From Nitrospirillum sp034427435 (GTDB taxonomy: Bacteria; Pseudomonadota; Alphaproteobacteria; Azospirillales; Azospirillaceae), in contig NZ_JAXQNP010000003.1 of the NCBI RefSeq assembly GCF_034427435.1, positions 1,364,001 to 1,428,000 on the forward strand: a stretch of DNA of 64,000 nt, written 5' to 3'. The number at the start of each line of letters is the position of its first letter. Position 1 is the stretch's first letter. The notes below the pieces were generated by a model that ran no database searches, was not told the origin of the DNA, and saw only the letters and a program-made list of their open reading frames with translations. Below are positions 26,567-35,062 of the stretch, piece by piece. The position numbers were made by a program, and so were the translations under genes.

Positions 26567-28444
26567 ATGCCCGCAACCATTATCCAGGCCAACGCCGCCC
26601 CGTTCAACCCGGTCACCGTCGATCCGGTGACGCTGGAGGTGATCGAGAACGCGCTGCGCAACGCCCGCATCGAGATGGACGCCACCCTGGTCCGGACGGC
26701 CATGTCGCCCGGTATCCGCGAACAGGGCGACGCCTTTCCGCTGATCTGCGACCACCTCGGCCGCATGATCGTCGGCCAGTTCGGCAGCTACATCGGCCCC
26801 TTCCTGGAAGGGTACGAGGGCACGGTCGAGGAAGGCGACATGATCTTCCTGTCCGACCCCTATTCCGTCGGCGGCGCCATCAGCCACTGTAACGACTGGC
26901 TGGTCCTTCTGCCGGTCTTCAAGGATGGGCGTCTGCTGGCCTACACGTCCATGTTCGGCCATCAATCGGACATCGGCGGCATGGTGCCCGGGTCCATGCC
27001 CATCGACGCCACCAGCATCTTCCAGGAAGGCGTGCGCATCCCGCCGGTGAAGATTTGGAAGAAGGGCGTCTATAACGAAGACCTCATCAAGTTGATCATG
27101 CACCAGGTCCGCACACCCAGCTGGTGCAAGGCCGACCTGAACGCCCTGATCGCGTCCTGTCGCGTGGCCGCCCGCCGCGTGATCGAGATGGCGGAGCGCT
27201 TCGGCGACGACGTCTACGTCTCCGCCACCGAACAGTTGCTGGAGCGCAACTACCGCGCCATGCAAAAGCTGATCGAGACCTCCGTCAGCGAGGAAAAGGT
27301 CAGCTTTGAGGACTATGTCTGCGACGATGGCCTGGGCTACGGGCCCTACAAGATCAAGTGCACCATGTGGCGCGAGGATGGCCGTGTCATCCTGGACTTC
27401 GACGGGACGGACCCGCAGTCGGCGGCATCGATTAACTTTTTCCTGAACGAAAACATGATGAAGATGTTCTTCGGCATCTACATGATCATGGTTTTCGATC
27501 CGCAGATCCTGTTCAACGACGGCTATTATCCGTTGATCGACGTGCGCATCCCCGAAGGCTCGCTGCTGAAGCCGCGCTTCCCGGCGGCGCTGTCGGGCCG
27601 TACCCATGCGCTGGGCCGGCTGTTCGACATCATGGGCGGCCTGCTGGGCCAGAAGACGCCGCAGTTCCTGAACGCGGCCGGCTTCTCCTCCAGCCCGCAC
27701 CTGTTTTATGCCGGCACCGACCAGAAGGGTAAGTGGTTCCAGCTTTTCCAGATCGGCTTCGGTGGTATTCCCGGTCGCCCCCTGGGTGACGGTCCGGACG
27801 GGCACTCGCTGTGGCCCGGGTTCACCAATGTGCCCAATGAGTTCCTGGAGCGCTACTTTCCCCTGCGCATCGAGCGGTATGAGACGGTGCCCGACAGCGG
27901 CGGGGCGGGCTTGCACCGCGGCGGCAACGGCATCAACATGGTCTACCGCTTCCTGGAGCCTGGCGTCATCGCCATCCATGACGATCGCTGGTTCGTTCCG
28001 CCCTGGGGCGTCAATGGTGGTGAGCCGGGCACCCGCGCCCGCAAGATCTTGGTCAAGACCGACGGCACGGAGATCGTGCTGGGTAACAAGCTGGAAAACT
28101 ACCCGGTGGAGGCCGGTGACCAGTTGCAGTTCATCACCTGGGGCGGCGGCGGCTGGGGCGACCCGCTGGAGCGCGACCCTGCCCTGCTGGCCAAGGAACT
28201 GCGCCAGGGCCTGGTGACGGTGGATGGCGCCCGCCGGTACGGCGTCGTGCTGGTCGATGGCGCGGTTGACGAGGTGGCGACGGAAACCCTGCGGGCGCGG
28301 ATGCGGGCCGCGCGGGGCGCCACCATCCCCACCTTCAACTTCGGCCCCGATATCGAGACCCTGCGCGCCAACTGCCTGGCCGAGACCGGCTTGCCGGCCC
28401 CGCGCCAGCCGGTTTGGCATCCGGCCAGCGTCGCCGCGGAATGA
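26567..28444 (+). CDS. Hydantoinase/oxoprolinase B-type subunit (HyuB family)
   Basis: A 625-residue partner of HyuA. The N-terminus (VDPVTLEVIENALRNARIEM, then TLVRTAMSPGIREQGDAFP) is the typical HyuB opening. It is followed by GDMIFLSDPYSVGGAISHCND and the SDIGGMVPGSMPIDATSIFQ block, and it ends in the Gly-rich FITWGGGGWGDPLERDP. HyuB subunits carry metal-binding His/Asp residues and act only with HyuA. There is no acetone-carboxylase gamma gene beside it, so N-methylhydantoinase or oxoprolinase-like hydrolysis is a little more likely than carboxylation. A hairpin follows before the next gene. Confidence 0.88.
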   Translation: MPATIIQANAAPFNPVTVDPVTLEVIENALRNARIEMDATLVRTAMSPGIREQGDAFPLICDHLGRMIVGQFGSYIGPFLEGYEGTVEEGDMIFLSDPYSVGGAISHCNDWLVLLPVFKDGRLLAYTSMFGHQSDIGGMVPGSMPIDATSIFQEGVRIPPVKIWKKGVYNEDLIKLIMHQVRTPSWCKADLNALIASCRVAARRVIEMAERFGDDVYVSATEQLLERNYRAMQKLIETSVSEEKVSFEDYVCDDGLGYGPYKIKCTMWREDGRVILDFDGTDPQSAASINFFLNENMMKMFFGIYMIMVFDPQILFNDGYYPLIDVRIPEGSLLKPRFPAALSGRTHALGRLFDIMGGLLGQKTPQFLNAAGFSSSPHLFYAGTDQKGKWFQLFQIGFGGIPGRPLGDGPDGHSLWPGFTNVPNEFLERYFPLRIERYETVPDSGGAGLHRGGNGINMVYRFLEPGVIAIHDDRWFVPPWGVNGGEPGTRARKILVKTDGTEIVLGNKLENYPVEAGDQLQFITWGGGGWGDPLERDPALLAKELRQGLVTVDGARRYGVVLVDGAVDEVATETLRARMRAARGATIPTFNFGPDIETLRANCLAETGLPAPRQPVWHPASVAAE

Positions 28445-28453
28445 TCCGTTCAA

Positions 28454-28498
28454 CCCCGCCGCACGGCACCCTGTGCGGCGGGGGCCTCGCACCCTTTT
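28454..28498 (+). terminator. Intra-operon hairpin between HyuB and the lyase gene
   Basis: A perfect 11-bp stem (CCCCGCCGCAC at 28454-28464, complement at 28473-28483) with an eight-base loop, followed after 11 bases by TTTT. It begins ten bases after the HyuB stop and ends 15 bases before the lyase ATG. It may be a partial terminator or an mRNA-stability element that sets HyuAB output apart from the downstream genes. Confidence 0.6.
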
Positions 28499-28512
28499 GA
28501 CTGCAGAGAAAA

Positions 28513-29376
28513 ATGTCCAATCCCATCCTTCGTGAGAAGCTGGCCTCCGGGAAGTTCTTCGTGGTTCCCGGCGTCCAGGACATGATCGCCACCGTCGTCG
28601 CCGACAAGGTCGGCTTCGACGTCATCTACGGCACCGGCTATTGGCTGACCGCGTCGGCCTACGGCCTGCCCGATGCCGGCATCGCCAGCTACACCCAGAT
28701 GGTCGACCGCATGGCGACCGTCGCCCGGACCAGCAAGGCCGCGCTGATCGCCGACGCCGACACCGGCTATGGCGGGCTGCTGAACGTGCATCACACGGTG
28801 CGCGGCTATGAGCAGGCGGGCGTGACCGCCATTCAGCTGGAAGACCAGGAATTCCCCAAGAAATGCGGTCACACCCCCTATAAGCGCCTGATCCCGCTGG
28901 AGGATATGGTGCAGAAGATCAAGGTGGCCTGCGATGCCCGTGCGGACAAGCAGAACACCCTGATCATCGCCCGCACCGACGCCCGGCAGAGCGAGGGGCT
29001 GGACGGTACCCTGCGCCGGCTGGAGGCCTATTCCAAGGCCGGCGCCGACGTGCTGTTCCCCGAGGCCCTGACCAGCGAGGAGGAGATGCGGACCGCCTGT
29101 GCCGCCTTCGACAAGCCGGTGATGGCCAACATGGCCAACGGCGGCCTGACCCCGGTGCCCAACGCCAAGGTGCTGGCGGAACTCGGCTACGCCTTCGCCA
29201 TCTACCCGTCCCTGACCAGCCTGGTCGCCGCCGCCGCCATGGAAAAGGCGCTGGTGGACCTGAAGGAACACGGTGAGGGCGATCCCCAGGGCATCGCCAA
29301 CTTCAAGGAGTTCTGCTCCATGATCGGGTTCGAGGAGGTCTGGGCCTTCGAGGCCAAGTGGGCCCCGCCGGTCTGA
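28513..29376 (+). CDS. Isocitrate lyase/PEP mutase-family lyase (2,3-dimethylmalate / methylisocitrate lyase-like)
   Basis: A 287-residue Mg-dependent lyase. Its signature parts are DADTGYGG (metal site, Asp81 and Asp83), QLEDQ (Glu110, Asp111) and the flexible catalytic loop KKCGH (116-120) with the Cys that distinguishes lyases from phosphomutases. Family members split 2-methylisocitrate, isocitrate or 2,3-dimethylmalate into pyruvate or glyoxylate plus an acid. Prp genes are absent. An aconitase-family hydratase pair sits in the same operon, which is the gene combination known for dimethylmaleate hydratase plus dimethylmalate lyase in nicotinate fermenters. The substrate is probably an alkyl-substituted malate; the exact one is inference. 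Confidence 0.85.
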   Translation: MSNPILREKLASGKFFVVPGVQDMIATVVADKVGFDVIYGTGYWLTASAYGLPDAGIASYTQMVDRMATVARTSKAALIADADTGYGGLLNVHHTVRGYEQAGVTAIQLEDQEFPKKCGHTPYKRLIPLEDMVQKIKVACDARADKQNTLIIARTDARQSEGLDGTLRRLEAYSKAGADVLFPEALTSEEEMRTACAAFDKPVMANMANGGLTPVPNAKVLAELGYAFAIYPSLTSLVAAAAMEKALVDLKEHGEGDPQGIANFKEFCSMIGFEEVWAFEAKWAPPV

Positions 29377-29427
29377 CCGGCCCCCCACAAGACGCAGCCC
29401 CACAAGACGCGGAAGGGAAGGAAAGCC

Positions 29428-30537
29428 ATGGACATCACGGCGGCGATATTGACCCGCTGCGGCGACAACCAGCGCCCCTACGGCGCGCAGGCGCCGCTGT
29501 CGCTGAAGACGGTGCAGCTGGATGATCCCCGGCCGGGGGAACTGCTGGTCAGGATCGACGCGGCCGGGATTTGCCATTCCGACCTGTCGGTCATCAACGG
29601 CGACCGGCCGCGCCCCATGCCCATGGCCCTGGGGCATGAGGCGGCCGGCACCGTCGTCGCCGTGGGCGATCCGGCGGATACCGGCTTCGCCGCCGGTGAC
29701 CGCGTGGTCCTGGTTTTCCTGCCGTCCTGCGGCCAGTGCCCCGCCTGCGCCGCCGGCCAGGGCTATCTCTGCCCCCACGGCGCCGCCGCCAATGGCGAGG
29801 GGCGGCTGATGCGCGGGGGCCGCCGCCTGTCCTTCCAGGGCCAGCCCATCAACCACCACCTGGGCGTCTCCGCCTTCGCCACCCACGCGGTGGTCGACCG
29901 GCGGTCGGCGGTGAAGATCGACGCCGACGTGCCGGTGGAGGTGGCGGCCCTGTTCGGTTGCGCCGTCCTGACCGGCGTGGGCGCGGTCATGAACACCGCC
30001 GCCGTGCGGCCGGGCGAAAGCCTGTGCGTCTATGGCCTGGGCGGCGTCGGCCTGGCGGCCCTGCTGGGCGCGCTGGCCGCCGGGGCGCAGCCGGTGACGG
30101 CCATCGACCCGTCCCCGGAAAAGCGCGCCCTGGCCCTGGAACTGGGGGCCGCGCAGGCGGTGCCGCCGGAGGAGGCGGGGACGCTGCCCGCCGCCGACGT
30201 GGTGATCGAGACGGTGGGCAAGGCGGCCGTGCTGGCCCAGGCCTACGCCGCTGCGCGGCGGGGCGGGCGCGTCGTCACCGTGGGCCTGCCCAACCCATCG
30301 GAGATGCTGACCATTCCGGCGGTGTCGCTGGTGGCGGACGGCAAGACGTTGATGGGCAGCTACATGGGCTCGTCCATCCCCGCTCGCGACATCCCGCGCT
30401 ACATCGCCCTGTGGCGGGCGGGGCGGCTGCCGGTTGACCGGCTGCTGACCTCGGTCAGCCCCCTGGCCCAGGTGAACGAGCTGATGGACGTCCTGGCCGA
30501 GGGCAAGGCCGTCCGCCAGATCATCACGCCGTTCTGA
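29428..30537 (+). CDS. Zinc-dependent alcohol dehydrogenase (MDR, class III-like)
   Basis: A 369-residue medium-chain alcohol dehydrogenase. Catalytic-zinc ligands are Cys49 (AGICHSD) and His70 with Glu71 (GHEAAG), plus a third Cys in LFGCAVLTGVGA. Structural-zinc cysteines are 101, 104, 107 and 115. The NAD-binding GLGGVGLAALLGAL lies near residue 190. GGAAGGGAAGGAAA precedes the ATG. It is followed by an aldehyde dehydrogenase, so the pair can oxidise a primary alcohol to an acid. In the operon it may handle a hydroxymethyl side chain or a semialdehyde in equilibrium with its alcohol. The substrate is not evident. Confidence 0.9.
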   Translation: MDITAAILTRCGDNQRPYGAQAPLSLKTVQLDDPRPGELLVRIDAAGICHSDLSVINGDRPRPMPMALGHEAAGTVVAVGDPADTGFAAGDRVVLVFLPSCGQCPACAAGQGYLCPHGAAANGEGRLMRGGRRLSFQGQPINHHLGVSAFATHAVVDRRSAVKIDADVPVEVAALFGCAVLTGVGAVMNTAAVRPGESLCVYGLGGVGLAALLGALAAGAQPVTAIDPSPEKRALALELGAAQAVPPEEAGTLPAADVVIETVGKAAVLAQAYAAARRGGRVVTVGLPNPSEMLTIPAVSLVADGKTLMGSYMGSSIPARDIPRYIALWRAGRLPVDRLLTSVSPLAQVNELMDVLAEGKAVRQIITPF

Positions 30538-30662
30538 CTCAACTGACCGCGTGGCGGCCAGGGCCCCCTTCCGGCGTCGACCCGACGCCGGACGCCGGGG
30601 AAGACTTGCCGCCTGCACGCCCCCGATCCTTGCACGCCCCCGACACCGGACGCCGCATCGCC

Positions 30663-32120
30663 ATGACCACGCCTTCCTTCCCCTACACGCATTTCCTTCG
30701 CCAGCAGGCCTACGTCGCGGGCCAATGGTGCGATGCCGACAGCGGGCGCACCCTGTCCCTGACCGATCCCGCCACCGGCCAGGTGCTGGGCACCGTGCCG
30801 GACATGGGGGCGGCGGAGACGGCGCGGGCGGTGGCGGCGGCGGACGCCGCGCGCCATGCCTGGGCCGCGCGCACCGCCGGTGACCGTGCCCGGGTGCTGC
30901 GCCGCCTGCATGACCTGATGCTGGCCCACCAGGACGCCCTGGCGGAACTGCTGACGCGAGAGCAGGGCAAGCCGCTGGCCGAGGCCAGGGGGGAGATCGC
31001 CTACGCCGCCGCCTACATCGAGTGGTTCGCGGAGGAGGGGAAGCGCGCCTATGGCGAGGTCATCCCGCCCCACGCCACCAACCGCCGCATCGTCTGCCTG
31101 AAGCAGCCGGTCGGCGTCGTCGGGGCCATCACCCCGTGGAACTTCCCCGCGGCCATGATCACGCGCAAGCTGGGCCCGGCCCTGGCCGCCGGCTGCGCCA
31201 TGGTGCTGAAGCCCGCGTCGCAGACGCCCTTCTCCGCCCTGGCCCTGGCCGTGCTGGCGGAGCAGGCTGGCGTGCCGCCGGGGGTGTTCAGCGTCGTCAC
31301 CGGCGGCGCCCGCGCCATTGGTGGCGTCCTGACCGCCGACCCGGTGGTGCGCAAGATCAGCTTCACCGGGTCGACCGAGGTGGGGCGCACCCTGATGCGT
31401 CAGTCGGCCGACACCATCAAGCGCATGTCACTGGAACTGGGCGGCAACGCGCCCTTCCTGGTGTTCGACGATGCCGATGTCGACGCGGCGGTGGAGGGGG
31501 CCGTGGCCTCCAAGTTCCGCAACGGCGGCCAGACCTGCGTCTGCACCAACCGCTTCTACGTCCAGGCCGGCATCCATGACCGCTTCGTGGAGACGCTGGC
31601 CCGCCGCGTGGCCGGGCTGCGCGTGGGCAACGGCCTGGAGCCGGGTGTGGAGGTCGGCCCGCTGATCGACGCCGCCGCCGTGGACAAGGTGGCGGAGCAT
31701 GTCGCCGACGCCGTGGCCAAGGGGGCCCGCGTCGTGGTGGGCGGCGACCGCCACGCCCTGGGCGGCACCTACTTCACCCCCACCGTCCTGTCCGGTGTCA
31801 CCGCCGGCATGCGCCTGACGGAGGAGGAGACCTTCGGCCCGCTGGCCGGCATCGTCCGCTTCCAGGACGAGGCCGACGCGGTGGCCCAGGCCAATGACAG
31901 CGCCTATGGCCTGGCCAGCTATGTCTACACCCGCGACATCGGCCGGGTGTGGCGGGTGGCGGAGGCGCTGGAGGCCGGCATGGTCGGCGTCAACACCGGC
32001 CTGATCTCGACCGAGGTGGCGCCGTTCGGCGGCGTCAAGCAGTCCGGCCTGGGGCGTGAAGGCTCGCGCCACGGCCTGGATGACTACATGGAGGTCAAAT
32101 ACCTCTGCCTGGGCCTGTGA
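30663..32120 (+). CDS. gabD: NAD(P)-dependent succinate-semialdehyde dehydrogenase-like ALDH
   Basis: A 485-residue ALDH of the GabD class. It has the TPWNFPAAMITRKLGPALAAG segment, the general base Glu near 258 in SLELGGNAP, the nucleophile Cys near 292 in the GabD-typical GGQTCVCTNRFYVQ and the C-terminal FGGVKQSGLGREGSRHGLDDY. GabD oxidises succinate semialdehyde to succinate. Here it follows an alcohol dehydrogenase and precedes a maleate-type hydratase, so the true substrate could be a related dicarboxylic semialdehyde. ATG 30663 matches the usual start; the frame is open upstream without homology. A 13-bp direct repeat (30614-30626 and 30631-30643) lies in the 125-base gap before it. 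Confidence 0.85.
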   Translation: MTTPSFPYTHFLRQQAYVAGQWCDADSGRTLSLTDPATGQVLGTVPDMGAAETARAVAAADAARHAWAARTAGDRARVLRRLHDLMLAHQDALAELLTREQGKPLAEARGEIAYAAAYIEWFAEEGKRAYGEVIPPHATNRRIVCLKQPVGVVGAITPWNFPAAMITRKLGPALAAGCAMVLKPASQTPFSALALAVLAEQAGVPPGVFSVVTGGARAIGGVLTADPVVRKISFTGSTEVGRTLMRQSADTIKRMSLELGGNAPFLVFDDADVDAAVEGAVASKFRNGGQTCVCTNRFYVQAGIHDRFVETLARRVAGLRVGNGLEPGVEVGPLIDAAAVDKVAEHVADAVAKGARVVVGGDRHALGGTYFTPTVLSGVTAGMRLTEEETFGPLAGIVRFQDEADAVAQANDSAYGLASYVYTRDIGRVWRVAEALEAGMVGVNTGLISTEVAPFGGVKQSGLGREGSRHGLDDYMEVKYLCLGL

Positions 32121-32317
32121 GCGGGGACCGGCTGCGGGCGTTGCTGGCCCTGGGCCGGATGACGCTGGATGAGGAGATCGCCATGGTCCATGGCAACGTC
32201 GGCTTCATCCTCAAGAAGACGCGTCCCGACGACAAGCGCATCGGCGCCGGCCATGGAACGGCGGAGACGCGCCTACGGGCCGACCCCGCCCGAGACACTT
32301 ACTACAAGGCCCCCTAA
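32117..32317 (+). pseudogene. Possible relic of a glycoside hydrolase family 3 N-terminus
   Basis: A 66-codon frame that overlaps the ALDH stop. It contains LRALLALGRMTLDEEIAMVH followed by GNVGFILKK and IGAGH. The MTLDEKIAMVHG block is the hallmark N-terminus of family 3 beta-glucosidases, which are ten times longer. Nothing after the first 45 residues continues the match, so this would be a truncated remnant left in the gap between ALDH and the LeuC-like gene. It could also be a chance resemblance or a small translated protein. Recognition is from memory of the family, so confidence is low. Confidence 0.25.
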
Positions 32318-32336
32318 AAGCAGGACCAGAGGTTCG

Positions 32337-33773
32337 ATGCCCCAGACGCTGTATGAGAAATTGTGGAACAGCCACGCCGTGGCGGAGCTGCCGGGCGGGG
32401 AAACCCTGCTGTATATCGACCGGCACCTGGTCCATGAGGTCAGCAGCCCGCAGGCGTTCGCGTCCCTGCGGGATGCTAGCCGCCGCCTGCGCCGGCCGGG
32501 CACCCACCTCGCCGTGGCCGACCACGCCGTGCCCACCCGGGTGCGGGACGGTGAGATCGAGGATCCGCTGGCGCGGGCCCAGGTCGCGGAGCTGGAGGAC
32601 AACGCCCGCAGTTTCGACGTGCCCTACCGGTCGCTGGACGGGGACCTGCAAGGCATCGTCCACGTCATCGGGCCGGAGCAAGGCTATACCCTGCCGGGCA
32701 TGACATTGGTGTGCGGCGACAGTCACACCACCACCCACGGCGCTTTCGGCGCGCTGGCCTTCGGCATCGGCGCCAGCGAGTGCGGCACGGTCATGGCGGC
32801 GCAATGCCTGAAGCAGCGGCGGGCCCGGACCATGCGGGTGGACCTTGTCGGCCAGGCCGATCCGCTGGTCTCCGCCAAGGACATCGCCCTGGCCGTCATC
32901 GCCCGCATCGGCGCCCTGGGCGCTAGTGGCCATGCGGTGGAATATGCCGGCCCAGCGGTCGAGGCCATGTCCATGGCCGCCCGCATGACCCTGTGCAACA
33001 TGACCATCGAGGCCGGCGGCCGCGTCGGCCTTGTGGCCCCGGATGAGGTCACCTTCGCCTATCTGAAAGGGCGGCCCCTGGCGCCCAAGGGCGCCCTCTG
33101 GGACCAGGCCGTCGCCTACTGGCGGGGCCTGCGCTCCGACCCGGACGCGGTGTTCGACCGGGTGGTGACGGTGGATGTGTCCGGCCTGGCGCCGTACGTC
33201 AGCTGGGGCACCAGCCCGGATGAGGCCGCCCCCATCACCGCGTCCATTCCCGACCCGGCCACGCTGGGCGACGACAGCGCCCGCCGCCATGCGGAAAAGG
33301 CGCTGGCCTACATGGCCCTGCGGCCGGGCACGCCCTTGACCGACATTCCCATCCAGCGGGTGTTCATCGGGTCCTGCACCAATGGCCGTATCGAGGATTT
33401 GCGCGCCGCCGCCGCAGTCGCCCACGGGCGCCAGGTGGCGGCCGGCGTCCGCGCCATCGTTGTGCCCGGTTCCACCGCCACCAAGCACCAGGCGGAGGCG
33501 GAGGGGCTGGACGCGGTGTTCCGGGCGGCGGGCTTCGAATGGCGGCATGCGGGGTGTTCCATGTGTGTCGCCATGAACGATGATCGCCTGGCCGCCGGCG
33601 AGCGCTGCGCCAGCACGTCCAACCGCAACTTCGAGGGCCGGCAGGGCCCCGGCGGCCGCACCCATCTGATGAGCCCGGCCATGGCCGCCGCCGCCGCCGT
33701 GACCGGCCGCCTGACCGATGTGCGGGCGTTGATGCGGACCCCGGCGGCGGGCCTGGTGGAGGAAATACGATGA
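32337..33773 (+). CDS. LeuC-like aconitase-family large subunit (second copy, intact)
   Basis: A 478-residue iron-sulfur hydratase large subunit. It has LYEKLWNSHAVAEL at the start, VCGDSHTTTHGAFGALAFGI near 125 and the 4Fe-4S ligands in FIGSCTNGRIEDL and AGCSMCVAMNDD. It closely parallels the copy at 22709-24150 (both share SGHAVE/AGHAVE, RMTLCNM and KGRPLAPKG/EGRPRAPKG blocks) but is intact. The stop overlaps the small-subunit ATG by four bases. No leucine biosynthesis genes are near. With the isocitrate-lyase-family gene upstream it forms a hydratase plus lyase pair, probably for an alkyl-substituted maleate. Confidence 0.88.
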   Translation: MPQTLYEKLWNSHAVAELPGGETLLYIDRHLVHEVSSPQAFASLRDASRRLRRPGTHLAVADHAVPTRVRDGEIEDPLARAQVAELEDNARSFDVPYRSLDGDLQGIVHVIGPEQGYTLPGMTLVCGDSHTTTHGAFGALAFGIGASECGTVMAAQCLKQRRARTMRVDLVGQADPLVSAKDIALAVIARIGALGASGHAVEYAGPAVEAMSMAARMTLCNMTIEAGGRVGLVAPDEVTFAYLKGRPLAPKGALWDQAVAYWRGLRSDPDAVFDRVVTVDVSGLAPYVSWGTSPDEAAPITASIPDPATLGDDSARRHAEKALAYMALRPGTPLTDIPIQRVFIGSCTNGRIEDLRAAAAVAHGRQVAAGVRAIVVPGSTATKHQAEAEGLDAVFRAAGFEWRHAGCSMCVAMNDDRLAAGERCASTSNRNFEGRQGPGGRTHLMSPAMAAAAAVTGRLTDVRALMRTPAAGLVEEIR

Positions 33774-34396
33774 TTCAGCCATTCGTCCGTTTGGCTGGGC
33801 TGGCCGCGGCGCTCCCGGAAGAGAATGTCGACACCGACATCATATACCCCGCGCGCTTCCTGCTGATCACGGCCCGCCTGGGCCTGGGTCCCTATGCCTT
33901 CCATGACCGGCGCTTCCATGCCGACGGCAGCGAGGTGGCGGACTTCGTCTTCAACCAGCCCGCCTGGCGGGAGGCGCCCATCCTGGTGGCGGGCGCGAAC
34001 TTCGGGTCGGGCTCCAGCCGCGAACAGGCGGTATGGGCCCTTCTCGGTCGCGGCATCCGTTGCGTCATCGCCCCCAGCTTCGGTGAGATCTTCCAGGCGA
34101 ACTGCTACCGCAACGGCGTCCTGCCCATCACCCTCCCGCCCGCGCAGGTGGCGGCCTTGAGCGCCGCCGCCGCCGAGGCCCGGGTGTTCGAGGTGGATCT
34201 GGAGGCCCAGACGGTGAGCGTGGCGGGCGGCGCTTCCCTGCCGTTCGCCATCGATCCGGAACGCCGGCGCGCCCTGCTGAACGGCTGGGATGAGACGGCG
34301 ACCCTGCTGAACGCCCACGGCGCCGATATTGAGACATTCGAGGGCCGCCACCGGCGGCTGCAGCCCTGGCTGTTTGACGCGGAGACCGACGCATGA
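33770..34396 (+). CDS. LeuD-like aconitase-family small subunit (second copy)
   Basis: A 208-residue small subunit with ENVDTDIIYPARFLLITARL near the start, the GANFGSGSSREQAVWALLGRG substrate loop and APSFGEIFQANCYRNGVLP. It overlaps the large-subunit stop and the next amidase start by four bases each, so the three genes are translationally coupled. It shares the fold and motifs of the copy at 22102-22704, but the recognition loop differs (IIYPARFL here, IIPSREMK there). The two hydratases may therefore handle different acids. Confidence 0.87.
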   Translation: MIQPFVRLAGLAAALPEENVDTDIIYPARFLLITARLGLGPYAFHDRRFHADGSEVADFVFNQPAWREAPILVAGANFGSGSSREQAVWALLGRGIRCVIAPSFGEIFQANCYRNGVLPITLPPAQVAALSAAAAEARVFEVDLEAQTVSVAGGASLPFAIDPERRRALLNGWDETATLLNAHGADIETFEGRHRRLQPWLFDAETDA

Positions 34397-35022
34397 CTGA
34401 CGATTTGGCCGCAAATTACGCCCGCGCCTACGGCACGCGGGTTGGGTTCGGGGCGCGCCCCGCGCTGATCATGATCGATTTCTGCCAGGGCTATTTCGAC
34501 CCCGCCTGCGATCTTTACGCGGGCGTGGAGGATGCCCTGGCCTCCGCCCTGCGGGTGCGGGCGGCGGCGCGGGCGGCGGGGGTGCCGATCATCCTGACCA
34601 ATGTCGTCTATCACCCGACCGCCATCGACGGCGGCCGTTTCTATGAGAAGGCCGCCCCACTGCGCTACTTCCTGAAGGGCAATCCCATGGGCGGCTGGCC
34701 GGCCGGCCTGGTGCCCGAGGAAGACGAGCTGGTGGTCAGCAAGCAGTACCCCAGCGCCTTCTTCGGCACGTCCCTGGCCTCTACCCTGACGGCTTTGGGC
34801 GTGGACAGCGTCCTGCTGACCGGGTTGACGACCAGCGGCTGCGTGCGGGCCACCTGCGTCGATGCCATGTCCCACGGCTTCCGGACGGCGGTGATCGCCG
34901 ATGCCTGTGGCGATCGCCACCAGGCCCCGCACGACGCCAACCTGTTCGACATGAACGCCAAGTACGCCGACGTGGTGGGTGAGGGCGACGTCCTCGCCTT
35001 CCTTGGCACGCTGAAGCGCTGA
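34393..35022 (+). CDS. Isochorismatase-like cysteine hydrolase (maleamate/carbamoyl amidase type), second copy
   Basis: A 209-residue amidase with the complete triad: Asp29 in MIDFCQGYF, Lys117 in VSKQYPSAFFG and Cys150 in TTSGCVRATCVDAM. It is related to the enzyme at 17973-18662 and, like it, to N-carbamoylsarcosine amidase and maleamate amidase. Its ATG overlaps the hydratase small-subunit stop, an arrangement that ties amide hydrolysis directly to a maleate-type hydratase. An alkyl-maleamate giving the maleate that the hydratase uses is the simplest hypothesis. It is the last gene before a strong terminator. Confidence 0.88.
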   Translation: MTDDLAANYARAYGTRVGFGARPALIMIDFCQGYFDPACDLYAGVEDALASALRVRAAARAAGVPIILTNVVYHPTAIDGGRFYEKAAPLRYFLKGNPMGGWPAGLVPEEDELVVSKQYPSAFFGTSLASTLTALGVDSVLLTGLTTSGCVRATCVDAMSHGFRTAVIADACGDRHQAPHDANLFDMNAKYADVVGEGDVLAFLGTLKR

Positions 35023-35030
35023 CAAAAAAG

Positions 35031-35060
35031 CGCCGCCTGGGGGGTGTCCTCCAGGCGGCG
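35031..35060. terminator. Bidirectional terminator
   Basis: A perfect 10-bp stem (CGCCGCCTGG at 35031-35040, complement at 35051-35060) with a ten-base loop. It is flanked by AAAAAA on the left and TTTAT on the right, so it can stop both the rightward catabolic operon and the convergent CPBP protease gene. Confidence 0.8.
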
Positions 35061-35062
35061 GT

